DNA of 64,000 bases from contig NZ_JAJUWS010000008.1 in the NCBI RefSeq assembly GCF_021390475.1, forward strand, positions 99,369 to 163,368, read 5' to 3'. The stretch is from Streptomyces sp. ST2-7A. Its GTDB lineage: Bacteria > Actinomycetota > Actinomycetes > Streptomycetales > Streptomycetaceae. The translations under genes and the position numbers were made by a program. How positions within the stretch are numbered: position 1 is the stretch's first letter; every line of letters starts with the position of its first letter. This document shows, piece after piece, positions 24,337-32,742 of this stretch. The notes beneath the pieces were generated by a model. The model searched no databases, was not told the DNA's origin, and saw only the letters and a list, made by a program, of their open reading frames with translations.

Positions 24337-25256
24337 GCGTCCTCACCGACGACGTCACCGAGACCAACCGCAGGCGTCCCCCCTGGGAGGAGCGGCCCCA
24401 CCCGGTCGGTCTGGCGGCCAAGGGCGTCATCCTGGTCATCGCCCTGCTGGCGATCCTCTTCCCGCTGTGGATCGTGATCATGACCTCGGTCTCCGACGTC
24501 GCCACGATCAACAAGACCGGCGGCCTGGTGGTCTGGCCGGAGGGCTTCAGCCTGGCCGCCTACCGCGAACTGCTCAGCGGCGGACAGGTGGCCCGGGCCA
24601 CCTTCATCTCCATCTGCATCACCCTCGTCGGTACCGTCTTCTCGATGGTGATCTCGGTGCTGGTGGCCTACGGACTGAGCCGGATGGGCTCGCTGGGCCA
24701 CCGCTCCATCCTGATGACCCTGCTCGTCACGATGTTCTTCGGCGGCGCGGGTCTGATCCCCAGCTACCTGCTGATCCAGACCCTGGGCCTGATGGACACC
24801 TACGGGGCGCTGATCCTGCCGATGGCGGTCAACGTCTTCAACATCCTGGTGCTGAGGGCGTTCTTCATGAACGTCGGCCAGGAGCTGATGGACAGCGCCC
24901 GCATCGACGGCGCCGGGGAGTTCCGCATCCTGTGGCAGATCGTCCTGCCGCTCTCCCGGGCGGTCCTCGCGGTCATCTCGCTCTTCTACGCCGTGGGCTA
25001 CTGGGGCAACTATTTCGCGGCCTTCATCTACATCCAGAGCCAGGACCGGCTGCCGTTGCAGAACGTCATGGAGCAGATCGTCATCGCCGGCAACCGCCCG
25101 CAGGGCATGGGACAGGCGATCGGAACCGGGCAGATCCCGTCCATCTCCGTGCAGACCGCGGTGATGGTCATGGCGCTGCTGCCGGTGGCGATCCTCTCGC
25201 CGTTCGTGCAGAAACACTTCAAGAAGGGCATGCTCATCGGCGCGATCAAGGGCTGA
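24333..25256 (+). CDS. Carbohydrate ABC transporter permease (LplC/YtcP-like)
   Basis: 307 residues with six hydrophobic segments. The first follows a charged N-terminus (GVILVIALLAILFPLWIVIM). The EAA loop is MDSARIDGAGEFRILWQIVL, and the C-terminus ends QKHFKKGMLIGAIKG, typical of the LplC/YtcP group that pairs with LplB. Translation is coupled to the upstream permease through an ATGA overlap. It forms the heterodimeric pore of the importer. The operon probably continues into the GH42 gene 136 bases downstream. Confidence 0.88.
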   Translation: MSVLTDDVTETNRRRPPWEERPHPVGLAAKGVILVIALLAILFPLWIVIMTSVSDVATINKTGGLVVWPEGFSLAAYRELLSGGQVARATFISICITLVGTVFSMVISVLVAYGLSRMGSLGHRSILMTLLVTMFFGGAGLIPSYLLIQTLGLMDTYGALILPMAVNVFNILVLRAFFMNVGQELMDSARIDGAGEFRILWQIVLPLSRAVLAVISLFYAVGYWGNYFAAFIYIQSQDRLPLQNVMEQIVIAGNRPQGMGQAIGTGQIPSISVQTAVMVMALLPVAILSPFVQKHFKKGMLIGAIKG

Positions 25257-25392
25257 CCCCCACCGGGCCCCGGCGCGGCGCGTCCGCCCGGGGCCCCGGC
25301 ACGTCCGGCGCCCGAGCCGTGTCCCGGCACGTCCGGTCCCCACCCGCATCACCCGCACCACCCCTCCGAGCACGGAACGAGGAATCCCGCCC

Positions 25393-27468
25393 ATGGCCTC
25401 CCTCTCCGACGCGACCCGCGGACGCCTGCTCCACGGCGGCGACTACAACCCCGAACAGTGGCCCGAGGAGGTGTGGGCCGAGGACGTGCGCCTCATGCGC
25501 GAGGCCGGCGTCAACCTCGCCACCGTCGGCGTCTTCTCCTGGGCCCGCATCGAACCACGTCCCGGCGTCCGCGACTTCGACTGGCTCGACCGCGTCATGG
25601 ACCTGCTCCACCACGCGGGCATCGGCGTCTGCCTGGCCACCGCCACCGCCTCCCCGCCCCCGTGGATGGGCGCCCGGTACCCCGAGACCCTGCCGCGCGA
25701 CGAGAACGGCACGATCCAGTGGTACGGCTCGCGCCAGCAGTACTGCCCCTCCTCGCCGATCTACCGCGAGTACGCCGCACGCCTGGCGGGCGACATCGCC
25801 GACCGCTACGCCCACCATCCGGCGCTGCGCATGTGGCACGTCAACAACGAGTACTGCACGCACTGCTGGTGCGACGTGACCGCCGAACACTTCCGCCGCT
25901 GGCTGCGCGAGCGCTACGGCGACCTCGACGCCCTCAACGCGGCCTGGGGAACCGCCTTCTGGAGCCAGCGCTACGACGACTGGTCGGAGGTGATCCCGCC
26001 GCGTCGTACCCCCTACCTGGTCAACCCGACCCAGAAGCTCGACTTCCACCGCTTCACCTCCGACGCCCTGCTGGAATGCCACGTCGCCGAACGCGAGGTA
26101 CTCCTGGCCCGGCGTCCGGACGTGCCGGTGACCACCAACTTCATGCCGCTCTTCCCCGGCCAGGACGGTTGGCGCTGGTCGGCGGAGGAGGACGTGGTCT
26201 CCGTCGACATCTACCCGGACCCGCGCGCCGACCACCGCTCGGTCGGCGGCGCCCCCTTCGGCGCCCTCGTCCAGGACCTCACCCGCTCCCAGGCCAAGGG
26301 GCCGTGGATGCTCATGGAGCAGGCCGCCGCCGCCGTCAACTGGCGCGGCGTCAACCCGCCCAAGGCGGAGGGGGTGATGCGGCTGTGGTCGCTCCAGGCG
26401 GTCGCCCGGGGCGCCGACGCCATCTGCTTCTTCCAGTGGCGCCAATCCCGCCAGGGCAGCGAGAAGTTCCACTCCGCGATGCTTCCGCACGCGGGCGAGC
26501 GCTCCCGGGGCTTCCGCCGGGTCGCCGAGCTGGGCGCCGACCTGGCACGACTCTCCGACTCGGGGGAGGTGGTGGGCGCCCGCAACGTCGCCGACGTCGT
26601 GGTGCTGCACGACTGGGACTCCTGGTGGGCGGACGGCCAGCCCGGCCGCCCCTCCGCCGAGGTGGACCACGCCGAGGTGCTGCGCGAGTGGCACCGGGCG
26701 CTGTGGAGCCGCAACATCGCCTGCGACCTCGCCCACCCGGAGACCGACCTCTCCGACTACCGCGTGATCGTCGTCCCACACCTGTACCTGATGAGCGACG
26801 CCGCGCTGGACAACCTGGTGGAGCGGGTCCGGGCGGGCACCACGCTCGTCTGCGGCTGGTCCACCGGCGTCGCCGACCCCGACGACCGCATCCGCGAGGG
26901 CGGGATGGACGCCCGTCTGCGCGAACTGCTGGGCATCGACCTCGTTCACGAGTGGTGGCCCATGGAGGCGGGGGAGAGCGGGAAGCTGGACGACGGCACC
27001 ACCGCCACCCTGTGGAGCGAGGACCTGGAGCCCGTCGGAGGGCGGGACGGCGGACCGGAGGTGATCGCCCGCTGGGCCGGTGGCGACTTGGACGGACGGC
27101 CCGCCGTCCTGCGGCACACCCCGTTCGCCGGTGCCGCGAAGTCGCCCGGGGGCACCGACACCGCGGGTGCCGCCGACGCCGCGGTGGACCCGGGCGTCAC
27201 GTGGTACCTCTCCACCCAGCCCGACCCGGCGGCGCTGGAAGGGCTGCTGGCCCGCGCCGTGGCCGGGGCCGGGGTGGAGCCGGTGCTCGCCGACGCCCCC
27301 GACGGGGTGGAGGCGGTCCGCCGGGGTGAGGTGCTCTTCCTCCTCAACCACCGCCCCGAGTCGGCCACCGTCACCCTCCCGGAAGCCGGTACCGACCTGC
27401 TCACCGGGCGGCGGTGCGAGGGAGAGGTGACCCTGGAGCGGTACGGGGTCCTCGCACTGCGTCCCTGA
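25393..27468 (+). CDS. GH42 beta-galactosidase
   Basis: 691 residues, no signal peptide. Starts with the GH42 hallmark GGDYNPEQWPEEVW. The acid/base glutamate is in HVNNEYCTHCWC near residue 152 and the nucleophile glutamate in LMEQAAAAVNW near residue 308, followed by the trimerisation (A4-type) domain with VVVLHDWDSWWA and a small C-terminal beta domain. It would hydrolyse terminal beta-galactosides in the cytosol; some members take alpha-L-arabinopyranosides. The position directly after the importer genes suggests that it acts on the imported sugar. An ATG preceded by GAGGAAT-type purines supports the start. A perfect 22-bp terminator follows. Confidence 0.9.
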   Translation: MASLSDATRGRLLHGGDYNPEQWPEEVWAEDVRLMREAGVNLATVGVFSWARIEPRPGVRDFDWLDRVMDLLHHAGIGVCLATATASPPPWMGARYPETLPRDENGTIQWYGSRQQYCPSSPIYREYAARLAGDIADRYAHHPALRMWHVNNEYCTHCWCDVTAEHFRRWLRERYGDLDALNAAWGTAFWSQRYDDWSEVIPPRRTPYLVNPTQKLDFHRFTSDALLECHVAEREVLLARRPDVPVTTNFMPLFPGQDGWRWSAEEDVVSVDIYPDPRADHRSVGGAPFGALVQDLTRSQAKGPWMLMEQAAAAVNWRGVNPPKAEGVMRLWSLQAVARGADAICFFQWRQSRQGSEKFHSAMLPHAGERSRGFRRVAELGADLARLSDSGEVVGARNVADVVVLHDWDSWWADGQPGRPSAEVDHAEVLREWHRALWSRNIACDLAHPETDLSDYRVIVVPHLYLMSDAALDNLVERVRAGTTLVCGWSTGVADPDDRIREGGMDARLRELLGIDLVHEWWPMEAGESGKLDDGTTATLWSEDLEPVGGRDGGPEVIARWAGGDLDGRPAVLRHTPFAGAAKSPGGTDTAGAADAAVDPGVTWYLSTQPDPAALEGLLARAVAGAGVEPVLADAPDGVEAVRRGEVLFLLNHRPESATVTLPEAGTDLLTGRRCEGEVTLERYGVLALRP

Positions 27469-27481
27469 CCCCCGTTCACGG

Positions 27482-27531
27482 TCCGCCGGTCCGCCGCCCC
27501 GTGTCCCGGCACGGGGCGGCGGACCGGCGGA
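27482..27531 (+). terminator. Terminator after the GH42 gene
   Basis: Perfect 22-bp arms at 27482-27503 and 27510-27531 around a six-base loop, then four A. It ends the importer-GH42 operon. Confidence 0.8.
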
Positions 27532-27562
27532 AAACCGGGTGTGGTGACGCGTCCCGCGCCCC

Positions 27563-27568
27563 TACCGT
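27563..27568 (+). promoter_or_regulatory. -10 of a leaderless promoter before the methyltransferase gene
   Basis: TACCGT ends seven bases before the ATG at 27576, with no Shine-Dalgarno in between. This is the spacing expected for a transcript starting at the start codon. Confidence 0.5.
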
Positions 27569-27575
27569 CGGATAC

Positions 27576-28432
27576 ATGGATGAACCGGGGAAAACGCCCG
27601 ATGAACCCGACAGCCCACCACCCAACCACTTCGACGAGGAAGTGGCCGCCGGTTACGACGACTCCACGGCCGGGATGGCCGAGCCGGCCGTCCTCGACCC
27701 CACCCTTGACCTCCTGACCGAACTCGCCGCCGGGGGAGCGGCCCTGGAACTCGGCATCGGCACCGGCCGGGTGGCGCTGCCCCTGGCCGCCCGGGGTGTC
27801 CCCGTCCACGGCATCGACCTCTCCCCGCAGATGGTCGCCCGGCTGCGGGCCAAGCCCTGCGGCGAGGCGATCCCCGTCGAGATCGGCAACTTCGCGACGA
27901 CCCGGGTCGGGGGCACCTTCTCCCTGGCCTACCTGATCTTCAACACGGTCATGAACCTCACCACGCAGGACGCGCAGGTGGACTGCTTCCGTAACGTCGC
28001 CGATCACCTGGCGCCCGGCGGTCGGTTCCTGGTCGAGGTCATGCTCCCCGAACTCGACCGGCTCACCGTCGCGGGCGATGTCGGGGAGGCGGGGAACACC
28101 GAGGACGCCGGATCCCGGGAGCCCGCCAACCCCTTCCCACCCGTGGACCCGGGGAGCACCGTGCTCTTCCGCGCCGGCCCGCCGGTATGGGGCTTCGACG
28201 TCTACGACACCGCCACGCAGGCGATGAGTTCGAACTTCGTGGAGATCGTCGACGGGCAGGGAACCTTCCGGTCCATCCCCTTCCGGTACGTGTGGCCCGC
28301 CGAGATGGACCTCATGGCACGCCTCGCCGGGATGCGCCCGTACGCCCGATGGGAGGACTGGACCCGTGCCCCCTTCACTCCCGCAGCCGCCGGGTCCTCG
28401 CGGTGTGGGAGAAGCCCCGCGAACCGGCCTGA
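27576..28432 (+). CDS. Class I SAM-dependent methyltransferase, frameshifted near its 3' end
   Basis: About 285 residues if the frame is restored. Motif I is ALELGIGTGRVALPLAARG, followed by HGIDLSPQMV (acidic residue for the ribose hydroxyls) and FNTVMNL, typical of small-molecule methyltransferases of unknown substrate. The frame holds to ...WTRAPFTP near 28380, then turns to nonsense. The +1 frame continues with SRSRRVLAVWEKPREPA and stops at 28430-28432. One missing base at about 28381-28384 (AGC preceded by GC instead of GAC) explains it. Unshifted, the frame would run to 29351, antisense through GH31, which is not credible. It is either a sequencing slip or a recent mutation touching only the last strand. 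Confidence 0.7.
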
Positions 28433-28533
28433 GCCCTGGCCCCGACCGCGGGGAGAGGGTGGCCGGGAGCCGGACAGGCGACGGGACCCACGACGGGGCG
28501 GGCCCCGGGGGGTCGCTCTCGGGTTCCGGGGGG

Positions 28534-28568
28534 CCTCGCAACCCCCACACATCACAGGTGTTGCGAGG
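28534..28568. terminator. Inverted repeat between convergent methyltransferase and GH31 genes
   Basis: CCTCGCAAC at 28534-28542 and GTTGCGAGG at 28560-28568, with a 17-base loop that can extend the stem by two pairs after one mismatch. It may stop both transcripts. It is weaker than the other terminators in the window. Confidence 0.5.
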
Positions 28569-28650
28569 ACCGTTGGAACCCAAGGCTCCCGGGGCCCGCC
28601 CCGCGGTGGTGCCGTCCCGAACCCCTGTTCCGGGACGGCCGCCCGGTCCC

Positions 28651-30687
28651 TCAGCCGGCGCGCAGCGGCAGTTCGGCGCCGTCCCGCAGGAACAGCGGGA
28701 TCCGCTCCAGCGGCGCCGGAACCGTCACCTCCGCACCGCCCGGGTACTCCTCACCGGTCCACGCGTCGGTCCACCGCGCACCCGCCGGCAGGTACACCGT
28801 GCGCTCGCGCGCCCCCGCCTCCAGCACCGGCGCCACCAGCACGTCGGGGCCGAAGAGATAGGCGTCGGCGATGTCCCCGGTCCGCGCGTCGTCCGGGAAC
28901 TCCAGGAACAGCGGACGCATCACCGGCAGCCCTTCCGTGTGCGCCGTCCGCATCTGCTCCAGGACGTACGGACGCAACCGCTCGCGCAGCCGCACGTACT
29001 CCTCCAGGATCGCCCCGGCCTCTTCGCCGTAGGACCAGACCTCGTTCGGTCCACCGGTCATGTCCGGACCCAGCGGCATCGCCGGGTCCCGGAAGCCGTG
29101 CAGGCGCATCAGCGGCGAGAACGCGCCGAACTGGAACCAGCGCACCATCACCTCGCGGTACGCCGGGTCGTCCGGGTCGCCACCGTGGAAGCCGCCGATG
29201 TCGGTGTTCCACCACGGGATGCCGGACAGCGCGGTGTTCAGGCCCGCCGCGATCTGCCGCCGCAGGGTGGCGAAGTCGGTGCCGATGTCCCCCGACCACA
29301 GGGCGGCGCCGTGCCGCTGGCTGCCCGCCCACGCCGAGCGGTTCAGCGTGATGGTCTCCTCCCCGGCGGCGGTCAGGCCCTCGTGGAAGGCGCGGGCGTT
29401 CTCGCGCGGGTAGAGGTTGGCGACCTCCAGGCCCGGGCCGGCGTGGTAGCGGTGGTTGCCCGCGAACCCCGGCTTGAGCTCCGGCTCGCAGGCGTCCAGC
29501 CAGAACGCCTTGATCCCGTACGGGTCCAGGTAGTTCTCCCGGATCCGGGACCAGACGAACTCGCGCGCCTCCGGGTTGGTCGCGTCGTAGAAGGCGACCT
29601 GCACCGGCTCGGCGACCTCCTTGTCCGGCCAGTCCGCGTGCGCCATCGGACCGTACTCGGTGCCGATGAACCAACCGCGCTGCTCCAGCGTCGGGTGGTT
29701 CTCGCTCAGTGGGGAGACCGACGGCCACACCGAGACCACCAGCGTGGTGCCCATCTCCGACAGTTCCCGCACCATCGCGGCCGGGTCCGGCCACTCGGCC
29801 GGGTCGAAGCGCCACTCGCCCAGGTGCGTCCAGTGGAAGAAGTCGCAGACGATCGCGGCCAGCGGCAGCCCGCGCCGCTTGTACTCGCGCGCCACCTCCA
29901 GCAGCTCCTCCTGGGTGCGGTAGCGCAGCTTGCACTGCCAGAACCCGGCCGCCCACTCCGGGAGCATCGGGGTGCGGCCGGTGACCGCCGAGTACCGGCG
30001 CTGCCCGTCGGCGGGGGTTCCCGCGGTGATCCAGTAGTCGATCTGGCGGGCACTGTCGGCGACCCACCGGGTGCCGTTCGTCGCCAGCTCCACCCGGCCC
30101 ACGGCGGGGTTGTTCCACAGCATCGTCCAGCCCCGGCTGGAGACCAGCACCGGGATGGAGACCTCGGCGTTGCGCTGCACCAGGTCCAGCACGATCCCCT
30201 TCTGGTCCAGCAGGCCGTGCTGGTGCTGGCCCAGGCCGTACAGCTTCTCGTCCGGGTGGGCGGCGAACCGCTGCTCCAGGCGGTGGTAGCCGTTGCCGGT
30301 CGCCGTGTACAGGCGGGGGCCGGGCCACCAGAAGTGCGCGCGCTCCTCGGCGAGCAGCTCCTCACCGGTGGTGGAGTCCAGGAAGCGGACCATTCCCTCG
30401 GCGCTCACCTCGGCGGTGACCGCGCCGTTCACCAGCACGGCGGCGCCGTTCCCGATCTTCACGGCGGCGTCGGGGGCCGGAGGGCACCCGGTGTCCAGAG
30501 CGCCCGGCAGGCCGTCGAGCACGGGGCCGCCGAGTCGGGCGCGGACCCGCACCGCGTCCGGACCCCACGGCTCGATCCGCAGGGTCTCCTGCCGACCGCT
30601 CCACTCCAGGGCGCCGTCACGCTCGCGGAACACGCCCACGGTGGGGGAGGACTGGGCCAGGGTTACGGCGGGTGATGAGTCGTTCAA
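28651..30687 (-). CDS. GH31 glycosidase, probable alpha-xylosidase
   Basis: 678 residues, no signal peptide. N-terminal beta-sandwich, then a TIM barrel with nucleophile aspartate in AFWLDACEPEL near residue 397 and acid/base aspartate in WSGDIGTDFATL near residue 467. WRFDPAEWPDP and LVVSVWPSVSP are shared, as I recall, with bacterial alpha-xylosidases of the XylS/Xyl31 type rather than alpha-glucosidases. I favour a TTG start at 30687: GGGAG stands six bases before it, and the reading frame upstream is low-complexity. With GH42 and GH3 it completes the exo-enzymes needed for galactosylated xyloglucan oligosaccharides. It lies downstream of and parallel to lacI, but a strong hairpin separates them, so its promoter is unclear. 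Confidence 0.8.
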   Translation of the reverse strand: MNDSSPAVTLAQSSPTVGVFRERDGALEWSGRQETLRIEPWGPDAVRVRARLGGPVLDGLPGALDTGCPPAPDAAVKIGNGAAVLVNGAVTAEVSAEGMVRFLDSTTGEELLAEERAHFWWPGPRLYTATGNGYHRLEQRFAAHPDEKLYGLGQHQHGLLDQKGIVLDLVQRNAEVSIPVLVSSRGWTMLWNNPAVGRVELATNGTRWVADSARQIDYWITAGTPADGQRRYSAVTGRTPMLPEWAAGFWQCKLRYRTQEELLEVAREYKRRGLPLAAIVCDFFHWTHLGEWRFDPAEWPDPAAMVRELSEMGTTLVVSVWPSVSPLSENHPTLEQRGWFIGTEYGPMAHADWPDKEVAEPVQVAFYDATNPEAREFVWSRIRENYLDPYGIKAFWLDACEPELKPGFAGNHRYHAGPGLEVANLYPRENARAFHEGLTAAGEETITLNRSAWAGSQRHGAALWSGDIGTDFATLRRQIAAGLNTALSGIPWWNTDIGGFHGGDPDDPAYREVMVRWFQFGAFSPLMRLHGFRDPAMPLGPDMTGGPNEVWSYGEEAGAILEEYVRLRERLRPYVLEQMRTAHTEGLPVMRPLFLEFPDDARTGDIADAYLFGPDVLVAPVLEAGARERTVYLPAGARWTDAWTGEEYPGGAEVTVPAPLERIPLFLRDGAELPLRAG

Positions 30688-30902
30688 CGAAAACTCCCGT
30701 CGGGAAGGGGCCGCCACGGCGAGGTGGCGGCGGTGTACCAGCGGAGCACCCGACCACGGGTCGGGCGCGGGGGACGGGTGGGGACCTGCGGGAGCCCTCC
30801 CGGAAGGGGCGGGGACCCGGAACGGGAGAGGGGTCGGTACCCGGACGCCGTCCCGCGTCCGGAGGCCGAGGGGGCCGGGCCCCCGAATCACCCGGTGGCC
30901 CC

Positions 30903-30951
30903 GGAACCCGCGATCACCGAGCGCGCCCCGCGCCCCGTGATCGCGGGTTCC
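30903..30951 (-). terminator. Terminator of the lacI-family gene
   Basis: Perfect 15-bp arms at 30903-30917 and 30937-30951 with a 19-base loop, just after the repressor stop codon on the minus strand. Confidence 0.65.
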
Positions 30952-30960
30952 CCGCCGTCG

Positions 30961-32004
30961 TCAGACCCGGCCGACGACCGGTGCCGGGCCGGTGCTGGCC
31001 CGCACGGTCAGGCGGGGCGGCAGCAGCTCGATCCGGTCCGGGACCGGTCGGCCGTGCCCGTTGCGTCCGGCGGCCTCCACCTTCGGCATCACCAGTTCGA
31101 CGGCGCGCCGCCCCATCTCCCGGGCCGGGATCGCCACCGAGGTCAGGGCGACCGAGCCCTGGGTGGCCACCTCGTCCGGACAGATCGCCACGATCGACAC
31201 GTCCTCGGGCACCGCCCGGCCCTGCTGCCGCAACAGACTCAGCATGGGGCCGAGCGCCGACTCGTTCTGCACGATGAACCCGCTGATGCCGGGACGCTCC
31301 TGGAAGATTCGCGCCAGGGCGCCGGCCATCGCCTCGTAGGAGCCCTCACAGGGGCGGTGCAGGACCCGGATCCCCAACTCGGCGGCGCGTTCCCGGACCC
31401 CGGCGATGGTCCGCTCGGCGAAGCCGGTGTGGCGCTCGTAGACCGCGGCGGCCTCGCCGATCAGCACCACCTCGCGGTGCCCCAGCTCGGCCAGGTGCTC
31501 CACGCACAACCGCCCCGTGGCCGAGAAGTCCAGATCGACACAGGTCAGCCCGGCGGTATCGGCCGGTAGACCGATCAACACGGAGGGGCGGGGCGACTCG
31601 TGCAGCAGCGGCAGCCGCGCGTCGTGCAACTCCACGTCCATGAGGATCATGGCGTCGGCCAGCCCGCTGCCCACCACCCGCCGCACCGCCGCCGGCCCCT
31701 CCTGCCCGGTCAGCAGCAGTACGTCGCGCTCGTGTTCGCGGGCCGTGGTGGCCACCGCGAGGGCGATCTCCATCATCACGGGGACGTACATGTCGGTGCG
31801 CAGGGGCATCATCAGGGCGATGATGTTCGAACGGCTGCTGGCCAGCGCACGGGCCCCGGCGTTGGGGAGGTACCCCAGTTCGTGGATGCTGCGCTCCACG
31901 CGCTCCCGGGTGGGCTGGGAGATGGTCCGCTTGCCGCTGAGGACGTAGCTCACCGTGCTGGCCGATACGCCGGCGTGCCGGGCGACCTCGGCGAGAGTGA
32001 CCAT
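30961..32004 (-). CDS. LacI family transcriptional repressor
   Basis: 347 residues. The N-terminal helix-turn-helix starts MVTLAEVARHAGVSASTVSY and continues VLSGKRTISQPTRERV; the hinge helix region is GARALASSRSN. A periplasmic-binding-protein-like sugar domain follows, so the inducer is likely a sugar from the imported oligosaccharide. The ATG at 32004 has CTGGAGAG four bases upstream. Its own promoter lies between two copies of GAAGCGCTTC, and the same site is found at the GH3 and importer promoters, so it is the evident local regulator and is autoregulated. It is separated from the GH31 gene by a terminator. Confidence 0.9.
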   Translation of the reverse strand: MVTLAEVARHAGVSASTVSYVLSGKRTISQPTRERVERSIHELGYLPNAGARALASSRSNIIALMMPLRTDMYVPVMMEIALAVATTAREHERDVLLLTGQEGPAAVRRVVGSGLADAMILMDVELHDARLPLLHESPRPSVLIGLPADTAGLTCVDLDFSATGRLCVEHLAELGHREVVLIGEAAAVYERHTGFAERTIAGVRERAAELGIRVLHRPCEGSYEAMAGALARIFQERPGISGFIVQNESALGPMLSLLRQQGRAVPEDVSIVAICPDEVATQGSVALTSVAIPAREMGRRAVELVMPKVEAAGRNGHGRPVPDRIELLPPRLTVRASTGPAPVVGRV

Positions 32005-32107
32005 GGTGCTCTCCAGTGTGGGGCCGGGTGCGGGTGACGGCTCGCGCTCCGGACGCCCGTCCGTGAACCGTGCGGGTCGTGCGGGCCGGGTGGGAAGAGA
32101 CGCCGGT

Positions 32108-32216
32108 GAAGCGCTTCGACGGCTCCGCGCGTCCGTTCCGACCCACGGCCCGCCGTCCTTCCGGGAGACACTAAACCGGGACGGCAAACCTGTCCATACA
32201 TCTGTCGAAGCGCTTC
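32108..32216 (-). promoter_or_regulatory. lacI-family promoter flanked by two operators
   Basis: Minus strand: -35 TGGACA at 32191-32196, a 17-base spacer, -10 TAGTGT at 32168-32173. One GAAGCGCTTC lies at 32207-32216, eleven bases upstream of the -35; the other is at 32108-32117, about 45 bases inside the transcript. The centres are 99 bases apart, which would suit DNA looping by a tetramer or two dimers. Confidence 0.65.
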
Positions 32217-32221
32217 AATTC

Positions 32222-32742
32222 CGGTTCCGGGCCGGAGCTCGGGAGTCGGTCCCGCGGTCCGCGCCGTACCCGGCGGGGTCGGTTTCCCGGCCGGACACGG
32301 CGACCGTCGACGCGCCGCCGACGGTCGCCGGGCCCGACGCGGGACCCGGTGGGACCGTCACCGTGGGGGTACCGGTCGAAGGGACGGAACCGACTCCGAC
32401 ACGGCGGGGGACACGGAATCCCCTCCGGGTCCCGACCCGGGGGCCCGGGACCCGGAGGCGCCGTGAGCGGACCGAAGTGACGGAAGTCGACCCTCTCCGG
32501 CACCGCGGGCACCGAGGACCGCCCCGAGGTGGCCTCCGCCACCGGGGGACCTCCGATGCGTGGGAGCGCCTGGCCCGGTGAGGTGCCGATCACCACGGGA
32601 GGGGACCCGTCGCCCTTCCCGACACGGTGCGGGGGTGGCGTCCGCCCGGGATCCGCGGGTGAGGTGGTCCTCCGGTGCCCGCCGGGAGGCCGGTCGGCCG
32701 AGGCCGGCACGACGGGGCGTCGGGACGGGCCAGAATGGGGGA
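32222..32742. other. Intergenic region before dxr, about 520 bases
   Basis: Uniformly G+C-rich; I find no ORF with a ribosome binding site or plausible codon pattern and no RNA gene. CAGAAT at 32731-32736, six bases before the dxr ATG, is a possible -10 for a leaderless dxr transcript. Confidence 0.45.

Noticed and set aside
27414..29351. Single long protein fusing the methyltransferase with a Pro/Arg-rich extension
   Set aside because: The extension is antisense to GH31 and appears only because of a one-base frameshift. The true C-terminus is found in the next frame.
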